DNA of 42,197 nucleotides. Source: CAYTLW01 sp964438735. Lineage in GTDB: Bacteria > Myxococcota_A > UBA9042. Positions within the stretch are counted from its first letter, which is position 1. Every line of letters starts with the position of its first letter. The notes under the pieces are model-generated. The model was not told where the DNA came from, made no database searches, and saw only the letters and a program-made list of their open reading frames with translations. The translations under genes were made by a program, and so were the position numbers. The stretch spans positions 1 to 42,197 of the forward strand of contig CAYTLW010000063.1 of NCBI GenBank assembly GCA_964438735.1, given 5' to 3'. Shown here piece after piece: positions 1-8,975 of this stretch.

Positions 1-79
1 GGCACACCTCTTCCCGAGTCTAGGAAACTGGGGAAGTACCTACGGTCCGTCGAACAAGATTTCAGCATTTGGCCGAATG

Positions 80-868
80 CTATGGCCCCACAATGGCGGT
101 CATCGCCGTCGCGGCGCCACAGTTCAGCTTGAAGTCGACCAGGTCGCTGACCACCGTGCGGCCGGGGTTGATCTCCACCGTCGGCACGCCGGCGCGATGG
201 GCGCGCACCACGGGTTCGACGATGTAGGGGAACAGGCTCGAGGTGCCGACGGAGAAGACCGCGTCGAAGCCGTCGACGAGCTGGTCACTCAGCGTGCGCA
301 CCTTGTCCATGGGCAACATCTCGCCGAAGAGCACGACCTCGGGCCGCACGATGGCGTCGCAATCGGGGCAGTGCGGGGGCAGCGGCAGATCGGCGTAGTC
401 GGTGACCGTCGCGCGGTGTTCGCAGCGGGTACAGCACAGGTCGTGGATGTCGCCGTGGATGTCGATGACCCGGCTGGAGCCGGCGGCGCGATGCAGGCCG
501 TCCACATTCTGGGTCAGGATCCAGACCTCGTGGGACGCTTCCAGCGCCGCCATGACGCGGTGGCCGGCGTTGGGCTCGGCCCCCCGACAGGCCGCCTCGA
601 TGCGGGCGATGTACTTCCAGCCCAGCTCGGGTCGGGCGGCGAAGACGGCGCCGGAGAGGGCCTCCTCGATGGCCATGCCCTCCTCGGTGGTCTCGGATTC
701 GTACAGCCCGCCGATGCCGCGATAGGTGGGCAGGCCGGAGTCGGCGGAGAGGCCAGCGCCGGTGATGAAGAGCAGGCGCTGGCAGTCGGTGAGCCAGACG
801 GCGATGTCGCGCGCGGCCTGCTGGTCGGCGGGGCTGAGCTCGGGCGTGCTGGGGTCGTTCGCTGACAT
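80..868 (-). CDS. Sir2-family NAD-dependent protein deacylase (sirtuin)
   Basis: A 262-residue cytoplasmic sirtuin, expected to remove acyl groups from lysine using NAD+. Visible motifs are the NAD-binding GAGLSADSG (residues 37-45), TQNVDGLH (119-126), the IHGD catalytic histidine (about 138), a zinc-ribbon with Cys at about 145/146, 149, 167 and 170, and RPEVVLFGE after it. Length is normal for a bacterial sirtuin. The ATG start has no strong Shine-Dalgarno, but the Rossmann core begins soon after it. It lies 40 bp downstream of the NlpC/P60-like gene on the same strand, so the two may be co-transcribed. The substrate cannot be told from sequence. Family assignment is firm. Confidence 0.95.
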   Translation of the reverse strand: MSANDPSTPELSPADQQAARDIAVWLTDCQRLLFITGAGLSADSGLPTYRGIGGLYESETTEEGMAIEEALSGAVFAARPELGWKYIARIEAACRGAEPNAGHRVMAALEASHEVWILTQNVDGLHRAAGSSRVIDIHGDIHDLCCTRCEHRATVTDYADLPLPPHCPDCDAIVRPEVVLFGEMLPMDKVRTLSDQLVDGFDAVFSVGTSSLFPYIVEPVVRAHRAGVPTVEINPGRTVVSDLVDFKLNCGAATAMTAIVGP

Positions 869-908
869 GGGGGCAGTTTGGCGAACCCCGTCGCGGCGTC
901 AAGGCGGT

Positions 909-1613
909 CTACCGACTCACGCGACCGATCACCACAGGCGTCTCAATCAGCCAGTTCTTGTCGAGCGACCGCTGGCCGAACCACCCATAGGCCGTGCCCT
1001 GGCCCGTGGCGGGATCCACCGGCACGTAGAGCGTGCCGCGGCCGAAACCGGTGGCGTTGCCCGAGCGCGTATCCTGCCCGTGCGGCAGGCTGGTGGCGTC
1101 GACGATGCGGATCAGAAAGCCGTTGCCCGCAGGGCGCGGCGGTTCGATGACGAAGGCCACGTGGCCTGTATTGCGCGAGCGGAACCAGGGCGGTCGCTTC
1201 CAGGCCAGCACGTCGCCCGGTTGGGCCTGGCCGATATGGGCCAGCTTGCGCCAGCCCCGGCGGGCACGGGTCGTCGGCGAGCGCCTGATGATGCGGTAGA
1301 AGTCGCGTGCCACAGGTCGCTTGCGGCCGATGGCCTTGCGGGCCCTCGGCGCCGAGCGGGCGAGCACCCAGCCGGCCATGGCCGAGCAGTCGAACTCGTA
1401 GCGTCCGATGCGCTCGTTGACCCGCAGCACCGGCTTGTAGGCGGTGTGGCGGACCTTGCGCTCGATGCGTTCCAGGACCTGGACCACCCGCTCCGGTGCC
1501 GGGGGGCGGCGGGTGCGCCTGGCCTGGGCGGGCAGGGCGACCAGCAGGACTGCGCCCATGAGCACCGCGGGCGGGACGAGCAGGGCGCGTAGAACAGGGG
1601 ATCGTCCGGGCAT
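909..1613 (-). CDS. Exported NlpC/P60-like cysteine peptidase/amidase
   Basis: About 234 residues, a predicted secreted cell-wall amidase or amide hydrolase of the NlpC/P60-CHAP superfamily. The start is placed at the second of two tandem ATGs because GGAGG (1619-1623) sits 5 nt upstream of it; in-frame ATGs at 1664 and 1676 would bury the signal sequence. The N-terminus is a hydrophobic signal peptide ending near AQA. The catalytic Cys is in FDCSAMAGW. The GDVLAW motif followed by TGHVAFVIE carries the catalytic His, and a later VDAT fits the third polar residue. The N-terminal spacer is rich in Arg and Pro. It is divergent from the CoA-binding gene. Peptidoglycan as substrate is inferred from the family. 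Confidence 0.75.
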   Translation of the reverse strand: MPGRSPVLRALLVPPAVLMGAVLLVALPAQARRTRRPPAPERVVQVLERIERKVRHTAYKPVLRVNERIGRYEFDCSAMAGWVLARSAPRARKAIGRKRPVARDFYRIIRRSPTTRARRGWRKLAHIGQAQPGDVLAWKRPPWFRSRNTGHVAFVIEPPRPAGNGFLIRIVDATSLPHGQDTRSGNATGFGRGTLYVPVDPATGQGTAYGWFGQRSLDKNWLIETPVVIGRVSR

Positions 1614-1699
1614 CATGGCCTCCACCCTGGCATGGACGCGCCAGGGCGGGCGAAGATCTTTCATTGGCGTTACCATCGCGGCGTCACCAGGAGTTGCCC

Positions 1700-2209
1700 A
1701 TGGTCCACCCCCTCGAAGATGTGATCCGACAGGCCGATGGCTTCTTGCTCATCGGCGAGTCGGCCAAAGGGCGCTTTCCGGCGTACTCGTATCACGTGTA
1801 CACAACCCAGAAGAAGCGCTTCTATTGCCTCGATCTGGACGGCTTGAAGCAGTCCCGCGGCAAGACGAAGGGGGGGCCGGTATACAGCTCCGTGGCCGAG
1901 TTGCCCGATGATCGCGGCGACCTGGCCATCATCTGGAGCCATCCCCATTCAGCGGCCAGGGCGGTGGATGTGGCCCATGAAGCGGGCTGCAAGCGCGTCT
2001 GGTTCAGCTTTGGCGCCGGCCATCGGGACGGTGTGGCCAGGGCGCGCGAGCTGGGCCTGGAGGTGGTGGAGATCGGTCGATGCCCGGTCTATTACATGCA
2101 CGGCAAGCCGCCCGAATGCGTCGCCCACACCTTGCTGACCAAAGTCAGCGGCAGCTACCGAAGGCCGCCTCAGACCGACGCGCACGCCAAACGTCGAGAG
2201 ATGTGGTAG
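1700..2209 (+). CDS. CoA-binding domain protein (Rossmann, YccU-like)
   Basis: 169 residues, a small cytoplasmic Rossmann-fold protein of the CoA-binding family related to the nucleotide-binding domain of succinyl-CoA synthetase. The start is ATG 1700, with AGGAG 6 nt upstream. Features include FLLIGESAKGRFPAYSYHV near the N-terminus, an alternating beta/alpha pattern, DLAIIWSHPHSA, and the C-terminal EVVEIGRCPVYYM typical of the family. A poorly conserved basic tail follows. It converges on the ferritin-like gene, with 48 bp between the two stops. The biological role of this family is not established. Confidence 0.8.
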   Translation: MVHPLEDVIRQADGFLLIGESAKGRFPAYSYHVYTTQKKRFYCLDLDGLKQSRGKTKGGPVYSSVAELPDDRGDLAIIWSHPHSAARAVDVAHEAGCKRVWFSFGAGHRDGVARARELGLEVVEIGRCPVYYMHGKPPECVAHTLLTKVSGSYRRPPQTDAHAKRREMW

Positions 2210-2257
2210 CGGACGCAGGCCCTGGGGACCGACTTCAGAATCTCCGCCCAGAGTCGC

Positions 2258-2743
2258 TCAGCCGAGTTCTTTCTGCTGCAGCAGCGCGTCCAGGGTGCGC
2301 ACATGTTTGCGCTCCTCGGCGATGAGCCGCTCGAGCAACGGCCGATCCTCGGCGCTGACCATGTTGGCCAGCTCGTGGAAGAAGAGGATCGAGTCCTTCT
2401 CGAAGCCGATGGCGTAGCGGATGGCGGCGGCGTCATCTCCCAACCGGGAGACCGCCTCTGCTGCGGCTTTGGCGTCGGGGAAGACGCGGTTGTCCACCAG
2501 GGCGTGCAGGTAACCCAGGTACTCCTCGGCCTGCCGCCACTGGCCGTCGGCCAGCTTCACGCCCTGGAGCAGCTGCTCGAAGGTCGCCGCGTGTTTGCGC
2601 TCCTCGTCGCGCAGCCAGGCGAAGACCTCTTTGGCCTTGGGGTCCTTGAGGTGGGACAGGGCGGCGTCGTAGAAGGCTTCCCCGCAGGCCTCGATCTGGC
2701 GGGCGATGTCGACGATTTCGGTGTCGGACCAGGTCTGACTCAT
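2258..2743 (-). CDS. Ferritin-like/rubrerythrin-family diiron protein
   Basis: 161 residues, an all-alpha four-helix bundle of the ferritin-like superfamily (COG1633 type). Two ExxH-type half-sites are visible: DEERKH near residue 48 and AEERKH near residue 145. Each is preceded by a helix with a glutamate (EACGEAFYD; GFEKDSILFFHE), as expected for a diiron site. Length matches stand-alone ferritin-like proteins; there is no rubredoxin domain. It is the last gene of a minus-strand run that begins with the CapA-like gene. A role in iron handling or peroxide reduction is inferred from the family. Confidence 0.85.
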   Translation of the reverse strand: MSQTWSDTEIVDIARQIEACGEAFYDAALSHLKDPKAKEVFAWLRDEERKHAATFEQLLQGVKLADGQWRQAEEYLGYLHALVDNRVFPDAKAAAEAVSRLGDDAAAIRYAIGFEKDSILFFHELANMVSAEDRPLLERLIAEERKHVRTLDALLQQKELG

Positions 2744-2781
2744 GGGGTCTCGCGGGTTCGGGTGGACGCGTCGTGGGCGGA

Positions 2782-3114
2782 TCAGGTCTTCCCCAGCTGG
2801 AACAGCGCGTAGCCGATCGCAGCCATGCCGATGCCGTCGATGCCCGCTCCGACCAGACCCTTGAACAGGGAGATCCAGACCCAGTACTCGGCGCCAACCT
2901 GGGCGGCGACCATCTTGAGCAGCCAGCTGACGATGGGGCCGGCGATGGCGGCGAGACCGAGCAGGGCGAAGCCGCCGGCGGCGATCTTCAGCGGCGCCAG
3001 GCCGGGCCGCTGACTGGCCCGGAAGGCGAGGAATCCGACGGCGAGGGTGAGCACCCCAACGGCCATCCAGACGAGGCTGATAAAGATGTTGCTTGGGCCG
3101 AATAGCGAGACCAT
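2782..3114 (-). CDS. Small integral membrane protein, unknown function
   Basis: 110 residues. The start at ATG 3114 is supported by a GAGGA Shine-Dalgarno 5 nt upstream. A longer open frame continues upstream but is arginine-rich and lies antisense to the coding frame of the propeller gene. Two clear hydrophobic segments (about residues 10-31 and 45-68) and a weaker one (about 88-106, glycine-rich) suggest two or three membrane passes. I do not recognise a family. It lies between the propeller gene and the ferritin-like gene on the same strand, with 38 bp to the latter, so it is probably in the same transcript. Confidence 0.6.
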   Translation of the reverse strand: MVSLFGPSNIFISLVWMAVGVLTLAVGFLAFRASQRPGLAPLKIAAGGFALLGLAAIAGPIVSWLLKMVAAQVGAEYWVWISLFKGLVGAGIDGIGMAAIGYALFQLGKT

Positions 3115-3209
3115 GGAGTCCTCAGGGGTGGTCGGGCGCCTGCATGACGCCGAGGATCCGATCTCACCGATCCGCGGCCCGATAGCAACCCCGCGGCGTC
3201 TGATCCGGC

Positions 3210-4574
3210 TCAGCCCACGCAGTAGAACGTGCCCGTCGCCGTGCCCACATACACCCGCCCGTCGACCACTGCAGGCGTCGATATGCAGCGCCCGTCCAGC
3301 CGCAGCTTGTGGATGCCGCGCCCGCTGGCCGCGTCCACCAGGTGCAGATGCTGGTCGTAGCTGCCGAAGACCAGCCGCCCGCCCACATGCGCCGGTGAGC
3401 TCCAGATGGGCGCCTCGGTGCGATAGGTCCACAGGCCGCGACCCGTGGCCGCGTCGACGCAATGCAGCAGGCCGTCCTGGCCGCCGATGTAGAGCTTGCC
3501 ATCGGCGTAGGCCGGCGTGGACCAGTAGCCCGATGGGTTGCCCTCGTACTGCCACACCAGCTTGCCCTTGCGGCGCCGATCGAAGCAGTACAGGCGCGAG
3601 GCGCGATCCTCGGCGGCGATGTAGACGTGGTCGCCCACCACCACGGGCGAGACGTCCGTATCGTCGTGGGTCTTTGCGGTCCACTTGATGCGGCCGGACT
3701 TGATGTCGACGCAGAAGAGGCGGCCGTCGTAGGAGCCGGCGAAGAGCTCGCCATCGACCACCGCGGGCGAGGTCTCGACGCCGTTGGAACCGGGCTTGGT
3801 GCCGCGTCCGGTGCCACCCAGGTAGGTCTCCCATTGCAGCTTGCCGGTGCGCGGATCGAGGCAGCGGGCGTGGCCGGTCTCGCCGCAGATGTAGAGCTTG
3901 TCGTCGACCACGCAGGGCGACGAGTCGTTGTCACCGCCCATCCAGGCGGCCCAGAGGACCTTGCCCGTGGCGGCGTCGATGCAGCGCAGCAGGTTGTCGA
4001 CGCTGCCCAGGTAGAGGCGGTTCTGGTACAGGCAGGGCGAGGATTTGAACATCCGCCCGCCCTCCAGGCGCCAGCGCAGCTTGCCTGTGGCCGTCTCGAA
4101 GGCGTAGAGGTTGCAGCCCACCGAGCCGACGAAGACGTAGCCACCATGGACCACGGGCTGACCGGTCCAGCCGGTGCCCTTCCAGGTGATCGGCCGCCCG
4201 CGCAGCTTGGTCTTGAAGTCGATCATGCGGTGGGTCCAGCGCACCTTGAGCCGATCCGGCAGCGGACCGGTGCCGTAGTGGGTGTGCGATGGGCTGCCGC
4301 GAAACATGAGCACCGAACCCTTGGCGAAGCTGTCATCGCCCTGCCAGGGCGGCAGCTTCAGCGGCCCACCATGACTCTCCTTGGGCGTGATGCCGCCGAA
4401 GACGCGCCGCAGAGGGTACGGGCGGGTGACGGGTTTGGCGCCTTCGGCCATGCGCGGCAGGCCCGTGGCCAATCCCAGCAGGCCCAGGGCGCCGCCGAGG
4501 GCGAAATCCCGTCGGCTGATCAGGCGGTCAACCGCCCGCTCCGATGCCGCTTCATCGTTCGTCCGCTCACTCAC
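3210..4574 (-). CDS. Tat-exported PQQ-type eight-bladed beta-propeller protein
   Basis: 454 residues, starting at GTG with AGGAGG about 6 nt upstream. The N-terminus has a twin-arginine signal, SRRDFALGGALGLLGLATG, so folded export is expected. The body is a chain of about eight PQQ/quinoprotein-type repeats, each of the form 'G-x-hydrophobic-Y-x-G ... x-C-hydrophobic-D-x-x-T-G-K/R-x-x-W'. They begin near residue 155 and end at the C-terminus with VYVGTATGTFYCVG. Such proteins are either PQQ dehydrogenases or BamB-like scaffolds. No PQQ ligand motif could be confirmed, so enzymatic activity is not claimed. The gene starts 24 bp downstream of the CapA-like gene's stop codon. Confidence 0.85.
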   Translation of the reverse strand: MSERTNDEAASERAVDRLISRRDFALGGALGLLGLATGLPRMAEGAKPVTRPYPLRRVFGGITPKESHGGPLKLPPWQGDDSFAKGSVLMFRGSPSHTHYGTGPLPDRLKVRWTHRMIDFKTKLRGRPITWKGTGWTGQPVVHGGYVFVGSVGCNLYAFETATGKLRWRLEGGRMFKSSPCLYQNRLYLGSVDNLLRCIDAATGKVLWAAWMGGDNDSSPCVVDDKLYICGETGHARCLDPRTGKLQWETYLGGTGRGTKPGSNGVETSPAVVDGELFAGSYDGRLFCVDIKSGRIKWTAKTHDDTDVSPVVVGDHVYIAAEDRASRLYCFDRRRKGKLVWQYEGNPSGYWSTPAYADGKLYIGGQDGLLHCVDAATGRGLWTYRTEAPIWSSPAHVGGRLVFGSYDQHLHLVDAASGRGIHKLRLDGRCISTPAVVDGRVYVGTATGTFYCVG

Positions 4575-4598
4575 CGGGACCTCCTGCTCTCGTCCTGT

Positions 4599-5654
4599 CT
4601 ATCGTCCGCGCCAGCCCAGCGCCGGGGATCGCTGCTTCAGGGTCGCAAAAGCCGTTCTTGCTTCGGCATCCGCCGGCGGTCGAAGCAGCCGTTTGCGGTT
4701 GACCACCAGGGGCAGGTGGTCCACGCGCACAACGCGCGCTCGTTTCGCGCCCTTGTCCAGGACGAAGTCGATGCCCAATACCAGGGTTCGCCCTCTGGCA
4801 CCTTCCTGGCCACCGAAGAGGAAGTTGCCCAGCGAGTAGGCCACCACCGCCTTGCGTCGTCCCGGCGCGAAGACCACCGGCTGCAGCACGTGCGGGTGGC
4901 CGCCCAGGATCACGTCGGCGCCGGCTTTGACCAGTCGCGCAGCGATCTTCTCCTGCGAGGCGATGGGCGTCTCGCGGTAGGAACGGCCCCAGTGCAGGGA
5001 TACAGCGACGATGTGGTTGCGCTTGCGCAGGGCCCGGACCTGGGCCTCCAGTCGGCCGGTGCGCAGCCAGGCGACGACGGGTTTACGCGGCTTCTTTGGC
5101 GCCCGCCGATTGACCCGGTCGGTGGCCGCGATGAAGGCCACGCGGATGCCGTTGCGGGTCACGATGGCGGCGCGCTCGGCGCTGGCTTTATCCATGCCCA
5201 GGCCGGTCACTTTGATGGGGGTGGCGGCGAATGTCTTCAGGGTCGATACGACGCCGGCGTAGCCGTAGTCGAAGGGGTGGTTGTTGGCCAGGGACATGAC
5301 GTCGAAGCCGGCTTTGGCCAGGTTGCCTGGTAGCGACTCGCGGGCCTTGAGGATGGGCAGTCCGGTGGTGGCGACCGGGCGCATGCCCTTGCGCACGATG
5401 GGCGCCTCGAAGTTGGCGAAGGCGATGTCGGCGCGCTTTATCCATCTGGCCGCCGGCCCCAGCACGTGGGCGATGTCGCGCTCGATGAGGTTGCCTTGAG
5501 GCTGCCAGGGGCAGATGTCGCCCATGGCCACCAGGCGCAGGCGCTTGCCGGCGGCGTTGGCCTCGCCTGGAGCCAGCGCGAGTCCGGCCACCATCAACGC
5601 CATGGCCAGAGGCAGGCAGGCCAGGGTGGAGCGGGGACCGGCGATCGTGGGCAT
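4599..5654 (-). CDS. CapA-family (PGA_cap) metallophosphatase-like exported protein
   Basis: About 351 residues from ATG 5654, chosen because AGGAG lies 9 nt upstream and a signal peptide follows directly (hydrophobic segment ending near ANA). An in-frame upstream ATG at 5720 would add 22 Pro/Glu-rich residues. The CapA/metallophosphatase pattern is complete: AMGDICPW, FANFEAPI, SLANNHPFDYG, SLHWGRSY, GGHPHVLQPV and YSLGNFLFGG. Family members take part in poly-gamma-glutamate or capsule metabolism, but most genomic copies are of unknown substrate. It is the first gene of the minus-strand run and divergent from the 5'-nucleotidase-like gene. Confidence 0.88.
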   Translation of the reverse strand: MPTIAGPRSTLACLPLAMALMVAGLALAPGEANAAGKRLRLVAMGDICPWQPQGNLIERDIAHVLGPAARWIKRADIAFANFEAPIVRKGMRPVATTGLPILKARESLPGNLAKAGFDVMSLANNHPFDYGYAGVVSTLKTFAATPIKVTGLGMDKASAERAAIVTRNGIRVAFIAATDRVNRRAPKKPRKPVVAWLRTGRLEAQVRALRKRNHIVAVSLHWGRSYRETPIASQEKIAARLVKAGADVILGGHPHVLQPVVFAPGRRKAVVAYSLGNFLFGGQEGARGRTLVLGIDFVLDKGAKRARVVRVDHLPLVVNRKRLLRPPADAEARTAFATLKQRSPALGWRGR

Positions 5655-5819
5655 GGGCGGGATCTCCTGGCCGATGGGCACCGGCTCTTCGACGCTACGG
5701 GTGGCGATGGGAGGTGGCAAGAAGATCGCCTCTTAAATGGCATCCTGCAGCCGATCGACGGGCGAAGACCTGGTCGGGGGGACTGTTCACCATCCCCTGC
5801 CTCTGGCACGGTGCTGCCC

Positions 5820-8800
5820 ATGTGCCGCCGACCCGCTGCGATCCTGACCGCATTGCTGTTCCTCCTGGCCCCCGCCCTCGCTCATCCAGGGCCGCCGGAC
5901 GAGGTCGCGCAGCCGACCCCTGTAACGGCGGCCTGGCATCTGCTCTTCACCGGCCGCAGCTGGGGCCTGGGCAGCTCCTCGTCCACCGGCGATACGATCC
6001 TGCTGCTCTACGAACATATGGACGCCCAGGGTGGGACCACCCGCATCGCGCGTTCAGCGCACTCCCTGGCCAGGCAGGGCCGCTACTTCCTGGCCGACAA
6101 GGCCGGCGGGCCGCGTGGCGCGCTGGCGGTGCTGCGCCACAAGGGCAAGATCCGCCGAGAGGTGGTCGTCGAGCGTCTGTCGGCGGTGGAGAGCGACCGG
6201 ACCCTGGTCTTTCAATACCCGCCCAACCCGCGCCTGGACGTGGCCACCTTGATGGAGCGGCGCAACAAGCGGGTGCCGCGGGATCCCTCCTTGCGGCGGG
6301 CGGACCTGCGCCTGGTCCGGCTGCACGCAGGCGGTCGCTCGGCGTTGATGGTCGAGCGTCATGGGGCGACGGGCGCCCTGAATCGCGACCCACTGGCGTG
6401 GGATGGCCCGGCCTGGGTCATCGAGGGGCAGGCCAGGCACGGCGCCGAGACCGGCCAGTTCTACCTGCTGGTCAAGCGCTATGGCGGCGGTGCTCGCAGG
6501 ATCAAGCAGCTGGAGGTGCGCAAGGACGCGCTCAAGGGTCGCGTGTTGCTGGTCAGCACCGGCAACGAGGTCTCCGCCTACAGCAGGCTGCGCGGCGGCA
6601 AGAGCGCCCATCGTTCCCTGGAATTCGAGACCCTGCGCAGACTCGGTTACCACGGCCTGGTGCCCGGCCCTTCGGAGCTCTACTTCGGGCTGGCCGACCT
6701 GAAGGCCCATCTTGCTCGCCATCCGCTGCCCATGGTGACGACCAATCTGTTTCACGCCGCCGGACCGAACAAGGGCAAGAGCGTCTTCCCGCGTTATCGC
6801 CTGGTCGATGTGGCCGGCGCTCGGGTGGCCTTGTTGGGCCTGGTGGGCGACGACCTGAGCGGCGCGGTCAGCGCGCCCGATGCGGTGACCGAGCTGCAGG
6901 TCCGCGACCCGGTGGAGGAGGCGGTGCGTACGGTCGCCGAGCTGCACGCCCGGCCCGAGACGCGGCCCGACCTGGTGGTCGCCCTGAGCAACCTGGACGG
7001 CGGCGGCCGCAGCGAGTTCGTGCGCGAGGCGGTGGGGGTCGACGTGGTCGTCGGTGACATGCGCGCCGGCGCCCGACACGTGGCCGAGACCACGTTGGAT
7101 CTGCGCGGTCGCTGGGCCCGCTCACGCACCGCCCGCGGCGTCGCCCTGGTGACCCGCTCGACCTTCGCCATGATCGGCGACCTGGCCATGTTCGGCCAGC
7201 GCAAGGGGGGGCATTGGCAGACCGAACGCATCGTCATGCGCAATCGCCTGGTGGAACATCACCACGCCCGCGACGAGGCTTTACATCGCAAGCTGACCGC
7301 GGGCTTTCTGGCCAGCACACGCCAACTGGACAAGCAGCTCATGCCGGCCCTGGAGGTCATGCTCGGCGGCGACCCCAAGCTGGCGCGGCTGGTGCGCGAG
7401 GATCCGGAGATCGCCCGCTGGCTGCCCAAACACCAGACCCTGCGCTGGCAGCTGTGGATGACGGCCCGCCTCTGGGGCCGGATGATCGCCGGCGCCCTGC
7501 TCGACAGCACCGACTTCGAGGTGGTCATCGCACCCCGACCCGAGCGGCTCAACACCACCGTGCCTGGGCCGATCCTGGAGCACTACGCCACCCACTGGCT
7601 GCCAGCCGGCGAGCGACTGTGCGGATATCGCGTCACAGGCGCCGTGTTGCGCAAGCTGCTGCAGGCCCGCAAGGGCGCCAGCCGATTCACCGCTCTGGCG
7701 GGGGTGGATGCCAACGGCAAACGGGTAGGGGGGCGTCCGCTGGTGGCCAAGGAGCCCTACCGCCTGCTGACAACCGGCGCCTTGGCGGCCACGCCGCCCT
7801 TCAAGGGCCTGCTGGCGGGCGCGAGCGCACAATGTCGCTTCAAGGCCGTGGGACATCGGCTCGAGGTGGACGATGACGGTGCCAGGACGCCCATGCGAGA
7901 CGCCGTACTGGGCGCCTTGCGTCACCTGCGCGATTCCCACAAGGGCTTTGGTCCGGCCTACCTGGCTGTGGCGCGTTCGTGGCTCGGCCCCAGCGCCGAC
8001 CAGATCCGGCCGCGTTGGAGCCTGGCGGCGGAGGGTTTGACGCTGTCATTCACCAGCGGCAGCAGCCTGCCGGGTCGCGCCTGGCTGGGCAATCCGGGCG
8101 TGCGCGAGACCCGCGCCGTCACGCCGGGGCATTACGGGCTCGGCGTGCGTGGCGCGCTGGCGGTGCGTTACGACGGGCCGACCCTGGACTGGGAGACGCG
8201 GGGCAGGGCGAGGCTCAGCCGGACCGTCATCGACCTGGCCGGCATCCCAGGTCAGGACAAGGTGGAGCAGGAGGGGCAGGACGACCTGGTCGCCAGCACC
8301 GAGCTGCGCCTGAAGGTGGTCGAACTGGCGCTGGGCGACAAGAAGCGCGTGGCCGTGGTGCCTTACGCCAACGCCACCTGGGACAGCGAGTTCACGGCCA
8401 CCCGCGATGCCCTGACCAAGACGCCCTTCCCACACCAGAAGGAGCTTCGTCTCTCAGCCGGACTGGTCACCCGTCCCGGCGGCCTGCTGCACGAGCTGCG
8501 CCTGGCCGCGCTGTTCAAGAACGACTTCAGCGTCACGCAGGGACAGGCTGAGGCGGGCGCGCTGGCGGGCCTCGGGTTACGACTGCCCATCGGCCGCGCC
8601 AACCTGTCGCTGGACGGCAAGCTGCGCTGGTACGCCGCCACCGACGACGACACCATCGAGGACCTGGGCCTGATCGTCGAGAGCACCACGAAGCTGGTGG
8701 TGCCCTTCGCGGACGGGCTGTCGGTGACCCTCTTCGCCGACCTGTTCTACTACCACGCCAAGGTGCGGAGCGCGGTGGACATCCTCGGCCAGCCGGTGCA

Positions 8801-8867
8801 GCGAGATGGCGCCATGAGCCTGATCCTGGGTGCCGGCCTGTCGTTGGATCGGCTGTGGAAGTCGTAA
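5820..8867 (+). CDS. Exported degenerate 5'-nucleotidase fold joined to a C-terminal beta-barrel-like region
   Basis: 1015 residues, with a signal peptide ending near ALAHP. Residues about 235-430 follow the N-terminal metallophosphatase domain of the UshA/5'-nucleotidase family, and about 560-660 its C-terminal substrate domain (YRVTGAVLRKLLQ; EPYRLLTTGAL). The metal-ligand motifs are replaced: the DxGD position reads STGN (246-249), GNHE reads GPSE (283-286), the SHxG position reads SNLD (390-393) and GGHxH reads VGDM (near 412). Catalysis by the usual mechanism is therefore unlikely. Residues about 730-1015 show alternating hydrophobic strands with aromatic ends (FADLFYYHAKV), resembling an outer-membrane barrel. 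The start lacks a strong Shine-Dalgarno. The function is unknown. Confidence 0.75.
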   Translation: MCRRPAAILTALLFLLAPALAHPGPPDEVAQPTPVTAAWHLLFTGRSWGLGSSSSTGDTILLLYEHMDAQGGTTRIARSAHSLARQGRYFLADKAGGPRGALAVLRHKGKIRREVVVERLSAVESDRTLVFQYPPNPRLDVATLMERRNKRVPRDPSLRRADLRLVRLHAGGRSALMVERHGATGALNRDPLAWDGPAWVIEGQARHGAETGQFYLLVKRYGGGARRIKQLEVRKDALKGRVLLVSTGNEVSAYSRLRGGKSAHRSLEFETLRRLGYHGLVPGPSELYFGLADLKAHLARHPLPMVTTNLFHAAGPNKGKSVFPRYRLVDVAGARVALLGLVGDDLSGAVSAPDAVTELQVRDPVEEAVRTVAELHARPETRPDLVVALSNLDGGGRSEFVREAVGVDVVVGDMRAGARHVAETTLDLRGRWARSRTARGVALVTRSTFAMIGDLAMFGQRKGGHWQTERIVMRNRLVEHHHARDEALHRKLTAGFLASTRQLDKQLMPALEVMLGGDPKLARLVREDPEIARWLPKHQTLRWQLWMTARLWGRMIAGALLDSTDFEVVIAPRPERLNTTVPGPILEHYATHWLPAGERLCGYRVTGAVLRKLLQARKGASRFTALAGVDANGKRVGGRPLVAKEPYRLLTTGALAATPPFKGLLAGASAQCRFKAVGHRLEVDDDGARTPMRDAVLGALRHLRDSHKGFGPAYLAVARSWLGPSADQIRPRWSLAAEGLTLSFTSGSSLPGRAWLGNPGVRETRAVTPGHYGLGVRGALAVRYDGPTLDWETRGRARLSRTVIDLAGIPGQDKVEQEGQDDLVASTELRLKVVELALGDKKRVAVVPYANATWDSEFTATRDALTKTPFPHQKELRLSAGLVTRPGGLLHELRLAALFKNDFSVTQGQAEAGALAGLGLRLPIGRANLSLDGKLRWYAATDDDTIEDLGLIVESTTKLVVPFADGLSVTLFADLFYYHAKVRSAVDILGQPVQRDGAMSLILGAGLSLDRLWKS

Positions 8868-8916
8868 TCGCGTAGCCGTTCGCATTCATCTCGGCCCAAA
8901 AAGATCGCCGGCAGAT

Positions 8917-8946
8917 TTGCATCTCCCCCAGGGGAAAACGTACATT
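8917..8946 (+). promoter_or_regulatory. Putative promoter of the DUF2330 gene
   Basis: TTGCAT, an 18-nt spacer, then TACATT, about 30 bp upstream of the DUF2330 start. The spacer contains a CCCC-A-GGGG inverted repeat, and the stretch is unusually AT-rich for this window. Found by eye only. A later TACAAT at 8953-8958 is an alternative -10. Confidence 0.3.
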
Positions 8947-8975
8947 CTTCTTTACAATTAGTTCCGGAGGCCCCT

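Noticed and set aside
1..79. Gene or RNA at the left edge
   Set aside because: Nothing with a start, motif or tRNA-like fold could be recognised in these 79 bases.
2782..3834. A 350-residue protein including the small membrane protein
   Set aside because: Its first 240 residues are Arg/Pro-rich and overlap the propeller gene in another frame; a good Shine-Dalgarno marks the start at 3114.
5466..5819. Longer N-terminus for the 5'-nucleotidase-like protein
   Set aside because: The frame is open upstream but is antisense to the CapA-like gene, and the signal peptide begins at 5820.
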